From Bacillota bacterium (GTDB taxonomy: Bacteria > Bacillota > Clostridia > Oscillospirales > Acutalibacteraceae): DNA of 32,129 nucleotides. Every line of letters starts with the position of its first letter. Within the stretch, counting starts at the first letter, position 1. Made by a program: the position numbers and the translations under genes. Below, piece after piece: positions 16,124 to 24,014 of this stretch. The DNA is taken from assembly GCA_029008595.1 (NCBI GenBank), contig JAQXJH010000100.1:1-32129 (forward strand). The letters run 5' to 3'. The notes beneath the pieces were generated by a model, which saw nothing but the letters and a program-made list of their open reading frames with translations, was not told where the DNA came from and ran no database searches.

Positions 16124-16157
16124 GTCCGGCGGCTCTGCTGGTCCGGCAAAGTCCGGC
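16124..16157. repeat. Three copies of GTCCGGC in the clp leader
   Basis: The 7-mer GTCCGGC occurs at 16124-16130, 16141-16147 and 16151-16157, all in the same orientation, between the pgsA terminator and the clp start. Spacings are 17 and 10 bp. It could be a regulatory protein site or chance in GC-rich DNA. Confidence 0.35.
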
Positions 16158-16158
16158 G

Positions 16159-16192
16159 GAAAAAGAAGACGCACGGAAAACCGCGGGTCTTC
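16159..16192 (-). terminator. Terminator after pgsA, in front of clp
   Basis: On the leftward transcript a 12-bp stem (16192-16181 with 16176-16165; one mismatch, one G.U) closes a UUUU loop and is followed by U5. It begins 4 nt past the pgsA stop. Confidence 0.8.
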
Positions 16193-16196
16193 ACAG

Positions 16197-16808
16197 TCAG
16201 ACGTCGGCTGTGTTTCCCTGAGCAGCAGCCGTGTTGTATACATACGTTCCCTTCATGATCTGAACAAAGATCCCCGCATAGCGCACAAACGCATAGAGCA
16301 TCAGAACCGCTGTCAGACCGACGAATACCCAGACGATCCACAGCTTATCATATTCAAAGATCGCTTTGGAAAACACCACAATAATAATGGAAATATAAAA
16401 GGCAAAGGTCGCCGCCTTTCCGTACCATTGCGCCGGAACGGGGCGCTTTTTTTTCAGCAGCAGGATCAGCCCGCCCAGCCCCATGGCGAATTCCTTCAGG
16501 AAAAAGCAGACAAACAGCGCAACGATGGCCGGCTGTTTGATATAGGCGATCATCATGCAGACGCCGATGGTCCCCTGGGTCAGCTTATCCGCGACGGGAT
16601 CCAGCATCTGCCCGAGCGGTGTGATCATGTGAAAATGGCGCGCAATCACGCCGTCCAGCATGTCGGTCAGGCCCGAGGCGATCAGTACCCCTGCCGCCCA
16701 GTAAAGATAGTGGCCTCCCTTGAAAAACAAAATCACAAACGCAGGGATCATCAGGATCCTCAGCAGTGAAAGAAGGTTGGGAATATTGAGTACGTCCGAC
16801 TTTTTCAT
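16197..16808 (-). CDS. pgsA: CDP-alcohol phosphatidyltransferase, PgsA-like
   Basis: A 203-residue membrane protein with about five or six hydrophobic segments. It contains the full CDP-alcohol phosphatidyltransferase signature DG-x2-AR-x8-G-x3-D-x3-D: Asp52-Gly53, Ala56-Arg57, Gly66, Asp70 and Asp74. PgsA relatives join CDP-diacylglycerol to glycerol-3-phosphate, the committed step to phosphatidylglycerol, at the inner membrane face. The N-terminal NIPNLLSLLRI is typical of PgsA, and the size fits. Phosphatidylinositol- or cardiolipin-type relatives share the motif, so the exact acceptor is probable, not certain. It follows a CvpA-like gene by 42 bp and is followed by a terminator and the clp gene. 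Confidence 0.9.
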   Translation of the reverse strand: MKKSDVLNIPNLLSLLRILMIPAFVILFFKGGHYLYWAAGVLIASGLTDMLDGVIARHFHMITPLGQMLDPVADKLTQGTIGVCMMIAYIKQPAIVALFVCFFLKEFAMGLGGLILLLKKKRPVPAQWYGKAATFAFYISIIIVVFSKAIFEYDKLWIVWVFVGLTAVLMLYAFVRYAGIFVQIMKGTYVYNTAAAQGNTADV

Positions 16809-16850
16809 AGTAAAACCGAAGGCTCCCTTCCTGACATTTCAATTCTGTCC

Positions 16851-17558
16851 TTATTCCTGCTCCGGCTGCAGCGCGGCGGCCAGCGGATTATTTTCATAAA
16901 CCGTCCCGAACAAAACGGATTGTTCCAGATTCTGCTGCGAAAGCAGACCCGGGGTTTTTCCCATCGGGAGCGCAACACGCAGTACAGCCAGCACCAGCAG
17001 GATCACCGCAGCGCCCTTTAATGCGCCGCAGATACCGCCCAGCAGGTGGTTCAGCTGACGCAGCACCGGCAGCTTCGCGACCAGATCCAGCATTCTGGCC
17101 AGCAAGCGGATCAGGATCAGAAAAACGATAAACAGCAAAACCGCCAGAATGACACGCAGCATCGCGACAACGACCGGGCGGACCGCCTGATCGACGATCC
17201 AGACGGCGCCGTCCGCAGCACCTTTGGCAATTGCGGCCGACACTTCATTGGAAAGCGCCGCGGAATCCGACGCATTCAGCACGAAGCCCGGCAGCACACC
17301 CAGAACCTGCTGCAGCTGTTCTGCCGCAGCCTGCCCGGCGCTTTCTGTAATGGCAGACTGAACCGAATGAATGACGGAATCGCGGATCAGCGCCGAGAAG
17401 ATCCAGTCGGAAAGCGCGTTCCCGATCAGAATCGCTGCCAGAACCGCAGCGAACAAGCCCAAAAATTCCACCGCGGTGCGGATTGCGCCCCGGCGGCGTC
17501 CCAGCACGATGAAAAAAATCAGAACGGCAATCAGAATCAAATCCAGAATATAACCCAT
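16851..17558 (-). CDS. CvpA family membrane protein
   Basis: A protein of about 235 residues with the CvpA (colicin V production) layout: an N-terminal run of hydrophobic helices with the charged turn GRRRGAIRTAVEF near residues 20-32, a soluble loop rich in Ala, Gln and Glu, then further membrane helices and a glycine-rich amphipathic stretch (LGGICGALKGAAVILL). CvpA proteins sit in the cytoplasmic membrane; their biochemical role is not settled, with links to envelope stress. I prefer the ATG at 17558, because the in-frame ATG at 17570 directly abuts the AGGAAAGG ribosome site. It lies between a second CvpA-like gene and pgsA in one leftward operon. Confidence 0.85.
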   Translation of the reverse strand: MGYILDLILIAVLIFFIVLGRRRGAIRTAVEFLGLFAAVLAAILIGNALSDWIFSALIRDSVIHSVQSAITESAGQAAAEQLQQVLGVLPGFVLNASDSAALSNEVSAAIAKGAADGAVWIVDQAVRPVVVAMLRVILAVLLFIVFLILIRLLARMLDLVAKLPVLRQLNHLLGGICGALKGAAVILLVLAVLRVALPMGKTPGLLSQQNLEQSVLFGTVYENNPLAAALQPEQE

Positions 17559-17642
17559 TTCAGAGATCATCCTTTCCTGTGGATCCGGTCACGGAAAACC
17601 GGCAGATACGATCTGCAGAACCGGGATGTTCCCGGCAAAAGC

Positions 17643-18353
17643 TTAAACAAGCGGATTGCACCACTGCAGCAGGCGGTACAGCACCGATCTGCCGCAGGCA
17701 GCGTCCCACTGCATGGTGCCGAGGATCCCCGCCGAAAACGGGCGGAACATTTCAAACAGCGGCACCGCAATAAAGGCGGCTGCGACCAGACCGGTCAGAA
17801 TTCCGATCACCGCAGAGCCTGCCGTGACCTTCTGCTTTGATTTTGCCTTGCGCTGCCTTCGGAACAGCGCGTTCAGCACCGCCAGAACGAGCAGCAGCAC
17901 AACCAGCATGATGACCGCGCTGCAGCATGCCTGTGCCAGCGCGCGGCTCAGCGGTTCTCCAAGCAGCGCAGCTTCTGTGGCCGGCGCATTCGCTCCTTTT
18001 GCAGCCTGCAGCAGTTCCTCCGGAGAGACGCCGTAATCTTCTGCCGTTTCCGCAAACTTTTCGGGCTGCTTCTGCTGCAGCTGTATCAGGTCGATCTTTC
18101 CCAATGTTTCTTCTGCGCTGTTCAGCACAGGGGTGTTGGCCAGCCTGGCAAAATCCGCCGCGGCGCTGCGCTGCACAGGCGCTGCAAAAAACGGCGCTGC
18201 CGCGGGGGAAAGATACGGCGCCAGCAGCATACCCGCTGCCGCTGCGGCTACCGCCGCAAGGCGGATGGCTGCGCGCGCCGTGTTTTTGCGCGCAACGGCC
18301 GCAACCACCAGCGCGATCAATAAAAGCAGGAAGATATCAATCAGAATATTCAT
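17643..18353 (-). CDS. Second CvpA-like membrane protein
   Basis: A 236-residue, alanine-rich membrane protein. Residues 1-20 and about 28-55 are hydrophobic, followed by a soluble section (about 60-130) and two more membrane segments (about 140-165 and 185-210). The layout mirrors the downstream CvpA protein, although it lacks the GRRRG turn (ARKNTARAAIRL stands there). The ATG at 18353 was chosen because it starts a membrane helix and follows GAAAGGAACGG; the earlier in-frame region contains the promoter. It is the first gene of the leftward operon CvpA-like, CvpA, pgsA, clp. Function unknown. Confidence 0.75.
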   Translation of the reverse strand: MNILIDIFLLLLIALVVAAVARKNTARAAIRLAAVAAAAAGMLLAPYLSPAAAPFFAAPVQRSAAADFARLANTPVLNSAEETLGKIDLIQLQQKQPEKFAETAEDYGVSPEELLQAAKGANAPATEAALLGEPLSRALAQACCSAVIMLVVLLLVLAVLNALFRRQRKAKSKQKVTAGSAVIGILTGLVAAAFIAVPLFEMFRPFSAGILGTMQWDAACGRSVLYRLLQWCNPLV

Positions 18354-18434
18354 GACGCGGCAACCGTTCCTTTCACAATTTACCCAAAACAAAACTGCCG
18401 TTACAGAATCGCGATCAAAAAATATTATTATCAT

Positions 18435-18463
18435 AGTATAGCGGATTTTTTCATAAAAAACAA
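18435..18463 (-). promoter_or_regulatory. Promoter of the CvpA-like/pgsA operon
   Basis: Leftward -35 TTGTTT (18463-18458), 17-bp spacer and -10 TATACT (18440-18435). Confidence 0.6.
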
Positions 18464-18588
18464 GGGAACACCCGAATTCCGCGAGAGTTTTTGGCGCAGC
18501 GTGTAATTTTCCGGAGCAAATTTGAAACGAAACGGAGCGGGAGCGCGTTTTGCGGTGCTAAAAAGCCGTTAAGAAACGGGCGGATGCA

Positions 18589-18617
18589 TTGCGCCGGGAC
18601 AGGTTGTGCGGTATGAT
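18589..18617 (+). promoter_or_regulatory. Promoter of the glycoside hydrolase-like gene
   Basis: -35 TTGCGC (18589-18594), 17-bp spacer and -10 TATGAT (18612-18617). Matches are moderate. Leader of about 75 nt. Confidence 0.5.
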
Positions 18618-18699
18618 ATCCGTATGGTGATTCATTTTCACGAAGAGGAACGGCAGGCGCTGCTGCGGTGCGGCCTCTGCGAAAGGGGAAGGGTATAAT

Positions 18700-20430
18700 A
18701 TGCTGAAAAACGGAGATTTTGTGGATCCGGACGGGGAACATGTGTTTTTTCCGATCGGAGCTTTTGCAAACTATTTTCCGGCGGAGATCATTTCCTCCGG
18801 CCCGACGCGCAGCCGCCCGGACGGAAACGACCTGCTGGAGTTTCAGAATCTTACCGCGGAAGACTGGAAGCGGTTTTTTGAACAGCTGAAGCGAAAGGGC
18901 TATACGGCGATCCATCTGTATCCCCGCGGGATCAATGTGGACGATGCGTGGGAAGGGCTGGATCGAGGCGGGCAGGTGAACGAGGAGCTGCTTGCCCAGA
19001 TGCTGGAGTACATCAATCTTGCGGGAAGCTGCGGAATCCGCACGCAGCTTGACCTGTTCACACAGCCCGAAACGAGCGTTTACTGCAGCAGCAAGGCGCA
19101 GCTGATGTTCGGCGCACGGTTCTGCAGCCGCGAAGAGGCAGAGGCAGCGCCGCCGTATGTCAGGCGCTTCTGCAGCGGTGCGGGCGGTACGGTCAGCTAC
19201 GAAAATTATTTTTTGGATCCGGATGTCCGCCGCTGCAACATCCGTTTTCTGGAGCTTCTGCTGCCCAGAATCGCGGAAAACCCCAATATTTTTGCGCTGG
19301 AACTGATTCATGAGATGGGGTGGCGCGGGCCGTATGCCGCCCGTCCCAATACGTTTGCGTGGGAAAGCGAACAGGCAATTCTGGAATGGGGAGCCGAAAT
19401 GATCCGAACGGTGCGCCGTCTTGCGCCGCAGATCCCTGTCTGCGTCAGCACCCCGGGAACCGGAATCTTCGGATATGAAATTCTCTGCTGGACAAAGCGG
19501 CTGCAGCCGGATTTCTATTCCCTTCACCTTTATCCGCAGTTCTGCGGGCATCTGAACGGCAGAGGAGACTTTGCTTCCGTGGCGGAATTTTCGCTGAAAT
19601 ATGCCCAGGCGGGCGGCTGCGCCATGATCGGCGAATGGGAATGCAGCGGCCATATGGGGCAGCTGTCCGAATGGGATCTGCAGCTTTGCGCGCGGGATAT
19701 CCTCTGGTTTTCGCTGCTTTCGGGCGCGCCCGGAGTGATTGCACGTCTGGCGCAGAGCCGCGGAGAATACCGCAGCGTACACGCGGTTCTGCAGCGCCTG
19801 AAGGGCAGAACGCTCGGCCGGAAAAAGCCGGCGCTCGGGATCGATATCCGGCCGCTGCGCGCCCGGATGCAGTTTCTGACCCAACACGGCGCAGAGGAAT
19901 GTGCTTTCGGCGGGATGAAATGGTGTCCGGATACGGAAGCAAAGGACGGGAAGCACCGCTTTTGCTGTCAGTACACCGACCCGCTCTTTCTGCAGCTGCT
20001 GCGTCAGACGGTCGAGCTGCAGGAAGAGGGCCTCGATTACGACCTGACGCTTTCTCCGCAGGAATATAAAACAAACCGCCCGGAACAGGTGCGCGGCGGG
20101 ATCCGGCTGGAGGTGCCAAAAGGCTACCGGATGCGGCAGAAAACCTGTGCGGACGGGAAAACCGTGATTGCCTATCTTCAGAATTACGAACGCAAGCCTG
20201 TCTGGGAACGCCCGGGCAAAGAGCTTTACGCAGTGCGCGACAGGGCGCCGAAGCCGTTTGCCGTGCGCGCTGCCGACGGATGGCGCCCGTTCGTCTATGA
20301 TCTGGATCTGCGCTGCTGGGTCGACGATTTTACCGTTTTTCACGGAACGGTGACGTCGCACGATTTTGTTGTGCTGCTGTTCCGCGAGGAAAAGGAAAAG
20401 ACGCCGCCGTCAGGCGGCAGGGAAGAGTAG
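18700..20430 (+). CDS. Intracellular clan GH-A-like glycoside hydrolase, family uncertain
   Basis: A 576-residue soluble protein without signal peptide or membrane segment. It looks like a (beta/alpha)8 barrel: strands at KGYTAIHLYP (66-75) and IRTQLDLF (113-120), then ALELIHEMGW with Glu205 where clan GH-A enzymes have the acid/base, SLHLYP (His276, Tyr278) as in the usual strand-6 His-x-Tyr, and AMIGEWECSG with Glu312/Glu314 where the nucleophile is expected. The last 150 residues (about 430-576) resemble a beta-sandwich with a closing acidic tail. The usual NE pair before the acid/base is HE here, so it fits no family I can name. AGGGGAAGGG precedes the ATG. A DUF3737 beta-helix gene follows. 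It probably acts on imported oligosaccharides; substrate unknown. Confidence 0.75.
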   Translation: MLKNGDFVDPDGEHVFFPIGAFANYFPAEIISSGPTRSRPDGNDLLEFQNLTAEDWKRFFEQLKRKGYTAIHLYPRGINVDDAWEGLDRGGQVNEELLAQMLEYINLAGSCGIRTQLDLFTQPETSVYCSSKAQLMFGARFCSREEAEAAPPYVRRFCSGAGGTVSYENYFLDPDVRRCNIRFLELLLPRIAENPNIFALELIHEMGWRGPYAARPNTFAWESEQAILEWGAEMIRTVRRLAPQIPVCVSTPGTGIFGYEILCWTKRLQPDFYSLHLYPQFCGHLNGRGDFASVAEFSLKYAQAGGCAMIGEWECSGHMGQLSEWDLQLCARDILWFSLLSGAPGVIARLAQSRGEYRSVHAVLQRLKGRTLGRKKPALGIDIRPLRARMQFLTQHGAEECAFGGMKWCPDTEAKDGKHRFCCQYTDPLFLQLLRQTVELQEEGLDYDLTLSPQEYKTNRPEQVRGGIRLEVPKGYRMRQKTCADGKTVIAYLQNYERKPVWERPGKELYAVRDRAPKPFAVRAADGWRPFVYDLDLRCWVDDFTVFHGTVTSHDFVVLLFREEKEKTPPSGGREE

Positions 20431-20500
20431 CTTTGGAAACATGCGATTTTGCGATCCCGCGTACACGGGCGCGTTTATCAGGCAAAATAACGGAAACCGC

Positions 20501-20531
20501 TTGACTTAGAGCTGACTGTAAGGATTATACT
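20501..20531 (+). promoter_or_regulatory. Promoter of the DUF3737 gene
   Basis: -35 TTGACT (20501-20506) and -10 TTATAC (20525-20530, 18-bp spacer) or TATACT (20526-20531, 19-bp spacer). Confidence 0.6.
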
Positions 20532-20544
20532 GAAAAAAGAGAAA

Positions 20545-20576
20545 CGGTCCGCGCGGAACGGACCGCTATTTTTATC
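20545..20576 (+). terminator. Terminator-like hairpin in the DUF3737 leader
   Basis: CGGTCCG (20545-20551) and CGGACCG (20559-20565) pair around a 7-nt loop and are followed by CTATTTTTATC. It lies after the predicted transcription start (about 20537) and before the DUF3737 start at 20598, so it would act on that gene's own transcript as well as on read-through from the hydrolase gene. Confidence 0.65.
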
Positions 20577-20597
20577 AAAAAGGTGTGACTTGCAGGA

Positions 20598-21458
20598 ATG
20601 AAACAGCCTGAAAAAATTACCGGTCAAGCGTTCGATGAGGAACGCGCGTTTTACGGCAGATGCGGGATCGTTTTGTCGGACTGCCGCTTCGACGGCCCCG
20701 CCGACGGAGAAAGCGCGCTGAAGGAATGCACGGATGTGGCGGTGCAAAACTGCTTTTGCAATCTGCGCTACCCGTTTTGGCACGACCATTACATCACCAT
20801 CGAAAACACGGAGCTGACTCCGCTTTGCCGCGCGGCGCTCTGGTATTCCGACCATATTTCCGTTTCGGACAGCCGGCTGCACGGGATCAAGGCGCTGCGC
20901 GAATGCAGAGACGCCGCGCTGACAGGGTGCGATATTGTTTCGCCGGAATTCGGCTGGTCGGTGCGCAACCTGAGAATGGAGGACTGCACGGCGGAAAGCG
21001 AATATTTTCTGATGCGCAGCGAGCAGGTGTTCTGCAGCGGGCTTGAGCTGCGCGGCAAATATTCCTTTCAGTATGTGCGCGGCGCCGAACTGGAAAACTG
21101 CGTGCTGAATACAAAGGATGCGTTCTGGCATTCCGAAAACGTCACGGTGCGCAATTCCGTCGTCAACGGAGAATATCTTGCGTGGTATTCCGATCATCTG
21201 ACGCTGATCAACTGCAGAATTACGGGGACGCAGCCGCTTTGCTACTGCACCAATCTGCGGCTGATCAACTGCGAGTTGACCGGCGCCGACCTTTGCTTTG
21301 AAAAATCAGAGGTGGAGGCCACGCTGACGGCGCCGGTCGACAGCATCAAAAATCCGCTGCGCGGAACGATCGCCGTGCCGCAGCTCGGCGAACTGATCCG
21401 CGATGACCCGGCTTCCCGCGGGGAGGTCATCGTGAACGGCGAGCGGGCGTTCCGGTGA
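20598..21458 (+). CDS. DUF3737 family right-handed beta-helix protein
   Basis: A 286-residue soluble protein made almost wholly of short repeating strands with turns such as NTELTPLCRAALWYSDHISVSD and NCRITGTQPLCYCTNLRLIN, the pattern of a right-handed parallel beta-helix and of the DUF3737 family. The periodic Trp/Tyr-His-Ser-(Asp/Glu) units (WHDHYIT, WYSDHIS, WHSENVT, WYSDHLT) recur about every 20-25 residues and could line a binding or catalytic groove. There is no signal peptide. The ribosome site is weak (AAGGTG 13 nt away, or GCAGGA abutting the ATG). Its promoter is separate from the hydrolase gene, and a terminator-like hairpin lies in its leader. The family has no established activity that I know. 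Confidence 0.85.
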   Translation: MKQPEKITGQAFDEERAFYGRCGIVLSDCRFDGPADGESALKECTDVAVQNCFCNLRYPFWHDHYITIENTELTPLCRAALWYSDHISVSDSRLHGIKALRECRDAALTGCDIVSPEFGWSVRNLRMEDCTAESEYFLMRSEQVFCSGLELRGKYSFQYVRGAELENCVLNTKDAFWHSENVTVRNSVVNGEYLAWYSDHLTLINCRITGTQPLCYCTNLRLINCELTGADLCFEKSEVEATLTAPVDSIKNPLRGTIAVPQLGELIRDDPASRGEVIVNGERAFR

Positions 21459-21582
21459 ACACCCTTTCGTGACGGCGGTTCTCCGCCGGGAAAAATCCGC
21501 GCGATCCGCCTGATCCGGCGCGGTTCCGACAGGATCGGAGCTGTACCGGCGAATGAAAAACAGAAATCCGGTAAATCCTCTA

Positions 21583-21611
21583 TTGACAGCCTGCAGAATG
21601 CGTGCTAAGAT
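21583..21611 (+). promoter_or_regulatory. Promoter of the nrdD gene
   Basis: -35 TTGACA (21583-21588), 17-bp spacer and -10 TAAGAT (21606-21611) with an upstream TG. The 120 bp between the DUF3737 gene and this promoter hold a GC hairpin (21473-21488) without a T tract. Confidence 0.75.
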
Positions 21612-21653
21612 AATAAGGCACTATTGATTGATTCCGAAAGCACAAAAACAGCT

Positions 21654-21681
21654 TGTGAAACACAATATCTTGTGTTTCACA
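21654..21681. promoter_or_regulatory. NrdR box within a 28-bp palindrome, nrdD leader
   Basis: ACACAATATCTTGTGT (21660-21675) fits the NrdR-box consensus acaCwAtATaTwGtgt. NrdR represses ribonucleotide reductase genes when dATP is plentiful. Here the box is the centre of a longer 28-bp inverted repeat (21654-21681, one mismatched pair), about 40 bp downstream of the predicted transcription start. Only one box is seen, whereas tandem boxes are usual. Confidence 0.75.
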
Positions 21682-21748
21682 AAAAAGGCTTTACAGCACG
21701 AAAAAGCAACAAAATGCAGCGCGGGTATGCAGCGAAGAGGAAAGGATT

Positions 21749-23935
21749 GTGAAGCGGATGAAGATCATCAAAAGAAACGGTACCGAGGCAGCGTTCGATA
21801 TTACCAAGATCATGGTGGCGGTCGGCAAGGCGAACGACACGGTGGAGGAAAGCGAACGGATGACGCCCATGCAGATCCGCAGGATCGCCGAGGCGGTGGA
21901 GAACGCCTGCCAGGCGCTCGGCCGTGCACCCGGCGTGGAAGAGATCCAGGATCTGGTGGAAAAGCATATTATGGCAAACGGCGCCTATGAGGTTGCAAAG
22001 CGCTATATTACCTATCGTTATACGCGCAACCTTGTCCGCAAATCCAACACGACCGACGACAAGATCCTCAGCCTGATCGAATGCAACAATGAAGAGGCCA
22101 AGCAGGAAAATTCCAATAAAAACCCGACGGTCAACAGCGTACAGCGTGATTATATGGCCGGCGAGGTCAGCCGAGATATCACCACGCGCATTCTGCTGCC
22201 GCAGGATATCGTCGATGCGCATAACGAAGGGATCATCCATTTCCATGATACCGACTATTACGCGCAGCATATGCACAACTGCGATCTGGTCAATCTGGAG
22301 GATATGCTCCAGAACGGAACCGTCATTTCCGGCACGATGATCGAAAAGCCGCACAGCTTTTCCACCGCCTGCAACATTGCAACGCAGATCATTGCGCAGG
22401 TGGCGAGCAACCAGTACGGCGGCCAGTCGATCTCGCTGACGCATCTGGCGCCGTTCGTTCAGATCAGCCGTGAAAAGATCCGCCGTGCGGTGCAGGCGGA
22501 AATGGACGACCTCGGGATCGCGGTGCCGGAAGAAAAGATTGAGCAGATGGTGGCGTCCCGCTTGCGGGAAGAGATCCGCCGCGGCGTGCAGACGATCCAG
22601 TATCAGGTGGTCACGCTGCTGACGACCAACGGCCAGGCGCCGTTCGTTACCGTTTTCATGTACCTGGGCGAAGCGAAAAATGAACAGGAAAAGAAAGACC
22701 TTGCGCTGATCATTGAAGAAACGCTGCAGCAGCGGTATCAGGGCGTTAAAAACGAAGCGGGCGTATGGGTCACTCCGGCGTTCCCGAAGCTGATCTATGT
22801 TCTGGAAGAGGATAATATCCATCCGGATTCCCCATACTATTATCTGACCGAGCTGGCGGCAAAATGTACGGCGCGCCGCATGGTTCCGGACTATATTTCC
22901 GAAAAGATCATGAAGCAGCTGAAGGTGGACAAAAACGGCCACGGGCAGTGCTACACCTGCATGGGCTGCCGTTCGTTCCTGACGCCGTATGTCGATCCCG
23001 AAACGAATCAGCCGAAATATTACGGCCGTTTCAACCAGGGCGTCGTGACGATCAACCTGGTCGATGTGGCGCTTTCCTCCGGAGGAAACGTTGAAAAGTT
23101 CTGGAAGATCTTTGATGAGCGGCTTGAGCTTTGCCACCGCGCGCTGCTTTGCCGCCATGAACGGCTGAAGGGAACGCTTTCGGACGCGGCGCCTATCCTC
23201 TGGCAGTACGGTGCGCTGGCCCGCCTGAAAAAGGGCGAACCGATCGATAAGCTGCTGTACGGCGGCTACTCCACCATTTCGCTCGGGTATGCCGGGCTTT
23301 ATGAATGCGTGAAGTATATGACGGGCAAATCCCACACCGATCCGAGCGCAACACCGTTTGCTCTGAATGTGATGCAGCACATGAACGACGCCTGCAAAGG
23401 CTGGAAGGCGCAGCACAATATTGATTTCAGCCTCTACGGAACTCCGCTGGAATCGACCACCTATAAATTTGCAAAGAGTCTGCAGAAGCGCTTCGGCATC
23501 ATTGAAGGCAGTACCGACAAAGGGTATATTACAAACAGCTACCATGTCCATGTGACCGAAAAGATCGACGCATTCACCAAGCTCGCCTTCGAATCGCAGT
23601 TCCAGGCGCTTTCTCCGGGCGGCGCGATCAGCTATGTTGAAGTGCCGAACATGCAGAACAATCTGGAAGCGGTCATGCAGGTGATCCGGTTCATCTATGA
23701 GCATATCATGTATGCAGAGCTGAACACCAAGTCGGACTATTGTCAGGTCTGCGGCTTTGACGGCGAAATTCAGATCGAAGAGGAAGACGGAAAGCTGATC
23801 TGGAAATGCCCGAACTGCGGCAACACCGATCAGAGCAAAATGAATGTTGCCCGCCGCACCTGCGGTTATATCGGTACGCAGTACTGGAATCAGGGCCGCA
23901 CGCAGGAGATCAGGGAACGCGTGCTGCACCTGTAA
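21749..23935 (+). CDS. nrdD: Anaerobic (class III) ribonucleoside-triphosphate reductase
   Basis: NrdD makes deoxynucleotides from ribonucleoside triphosphates without oxygen, using a glycyl radical. The 728-residue length is typical. Residues about 4-92 are the ATP-cone that senses dATP/ATP. The C-terminus has the zinc site (Cys665, Cys668, Cys687, Cys690) and the glycyl-radical loop RTCGYIG (Gly706). The GTG at 21749 has AGGAAAGG close upstream; an ATG at 21758 is the alternative. It is controlled by its own promoter and an NrdR box, and nrdG, its activase, follows after a terminator. Confidence 0.98.
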   Translation: MKRMKIIKRNGTEAAFDITKIMVAVGKANDTVEESERMTPMQIRRIAEAVENACQALGRAPGVEEIQDLVEKHIMANGAYEVAKRYITYRYTRNLVRKSNTTDDKILSLIECNNEEAKQENSNKNPTVNSVQRDYMAGEVSRDITTRILLPQDIVDAHNEGIIHFHDTDYYAQHMHNCDLVNLEDMLQNGTVISGTMIEKPHSFSTACNIATQIIAQVASNQYGGQSISLTHLAPFVQISREKIRRAVQAEMDDLGIAVPEEKIEQMVASRLREEIRRGVQTIQYQVVTLLTTNGQAPFVTVFMYLGEAKNEQEKKDLALIIEETLQQRYQGVKNEAGVWVTPAFPKLIYVLEEDNIHPDSPYYYLTELAAKCTARRMVPDYISEKIMKQLKVDKNGHGQCYTCMGCRSFLTPYVDPETNQPKYYGRFNQGVVTINLVDVALSSGGNVEKFWKIFDERLELCHRALLCRHERLKGTLSDAAPILWQYGALARLKKGEPIDKLLYGGYSTISLGYAGLYECVKYMTGKSHTDPSATPFALNVMQHMNDACKGWKAQHNIDFSLYGTPLESTTYKFAKSLQKRFGIIEGSTDKGYITNSYHVHVTEKIDAFTKLAFESQFQALSPGGAISYVEVPNMQNNLEAVMQVIRFIYEHIMYAELNTKSDYCQVCGFDGEIQIEEEDGKLIWKCPNCGNTDQSKMNVARRTCGYIGTQYWNQGRTQEIRERVLHL

Positions 23936-23948
23936 AAAACAACGGATA

Positions 23949-23978
23949 ACCGGCCGGATGAACGTCCGGCCGGTTTTT
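23949..23978 (+). terminator. Terminator between nrdD and nrdG
   Basis: CCGGCCGGA and TCCGGCCGG (9-bp perfect stem, loop 6 nt) followed by T5 (23974-23978). It lies 14 bp after the nrdD stop and 24 bp before the nrdG ribosome site. Confidence 0.88.
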
Positions 23979-24014
23979 GCAGCCGCAGAATGCGGCAGAA
24001 CAGGAGAAATCGGA

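Noticed and set aside
16124-16157. GTCCGGC repeats as a CtsR operator
   Set aside because: They do not resemble the AGGTCAAA heptamer of CtsR; reported only as an unexplained repeat.
21473-21488. Hairpin after the DUF3737 gene as a terminator
   Set aside because: CGGCGG/CCGCCG stem is good but no T tract follows in either direction.
21677-23929. 750-codon leftward open frame opposite nrdD
   Set aside because: Antisense to an unmistakable nrdD. No promoter, ribosome site or recognisable domain. Same codon-bias explanation applies to the long frames opposite glmM, clp and the hydrolase gene.
23844-24014. N-terminal extension of nrdG back to 23844
   Set aside because: It overlaps the end of nrdD and the terminator at 23949-23978; the TTG at 24015 has a proper ribosome site.
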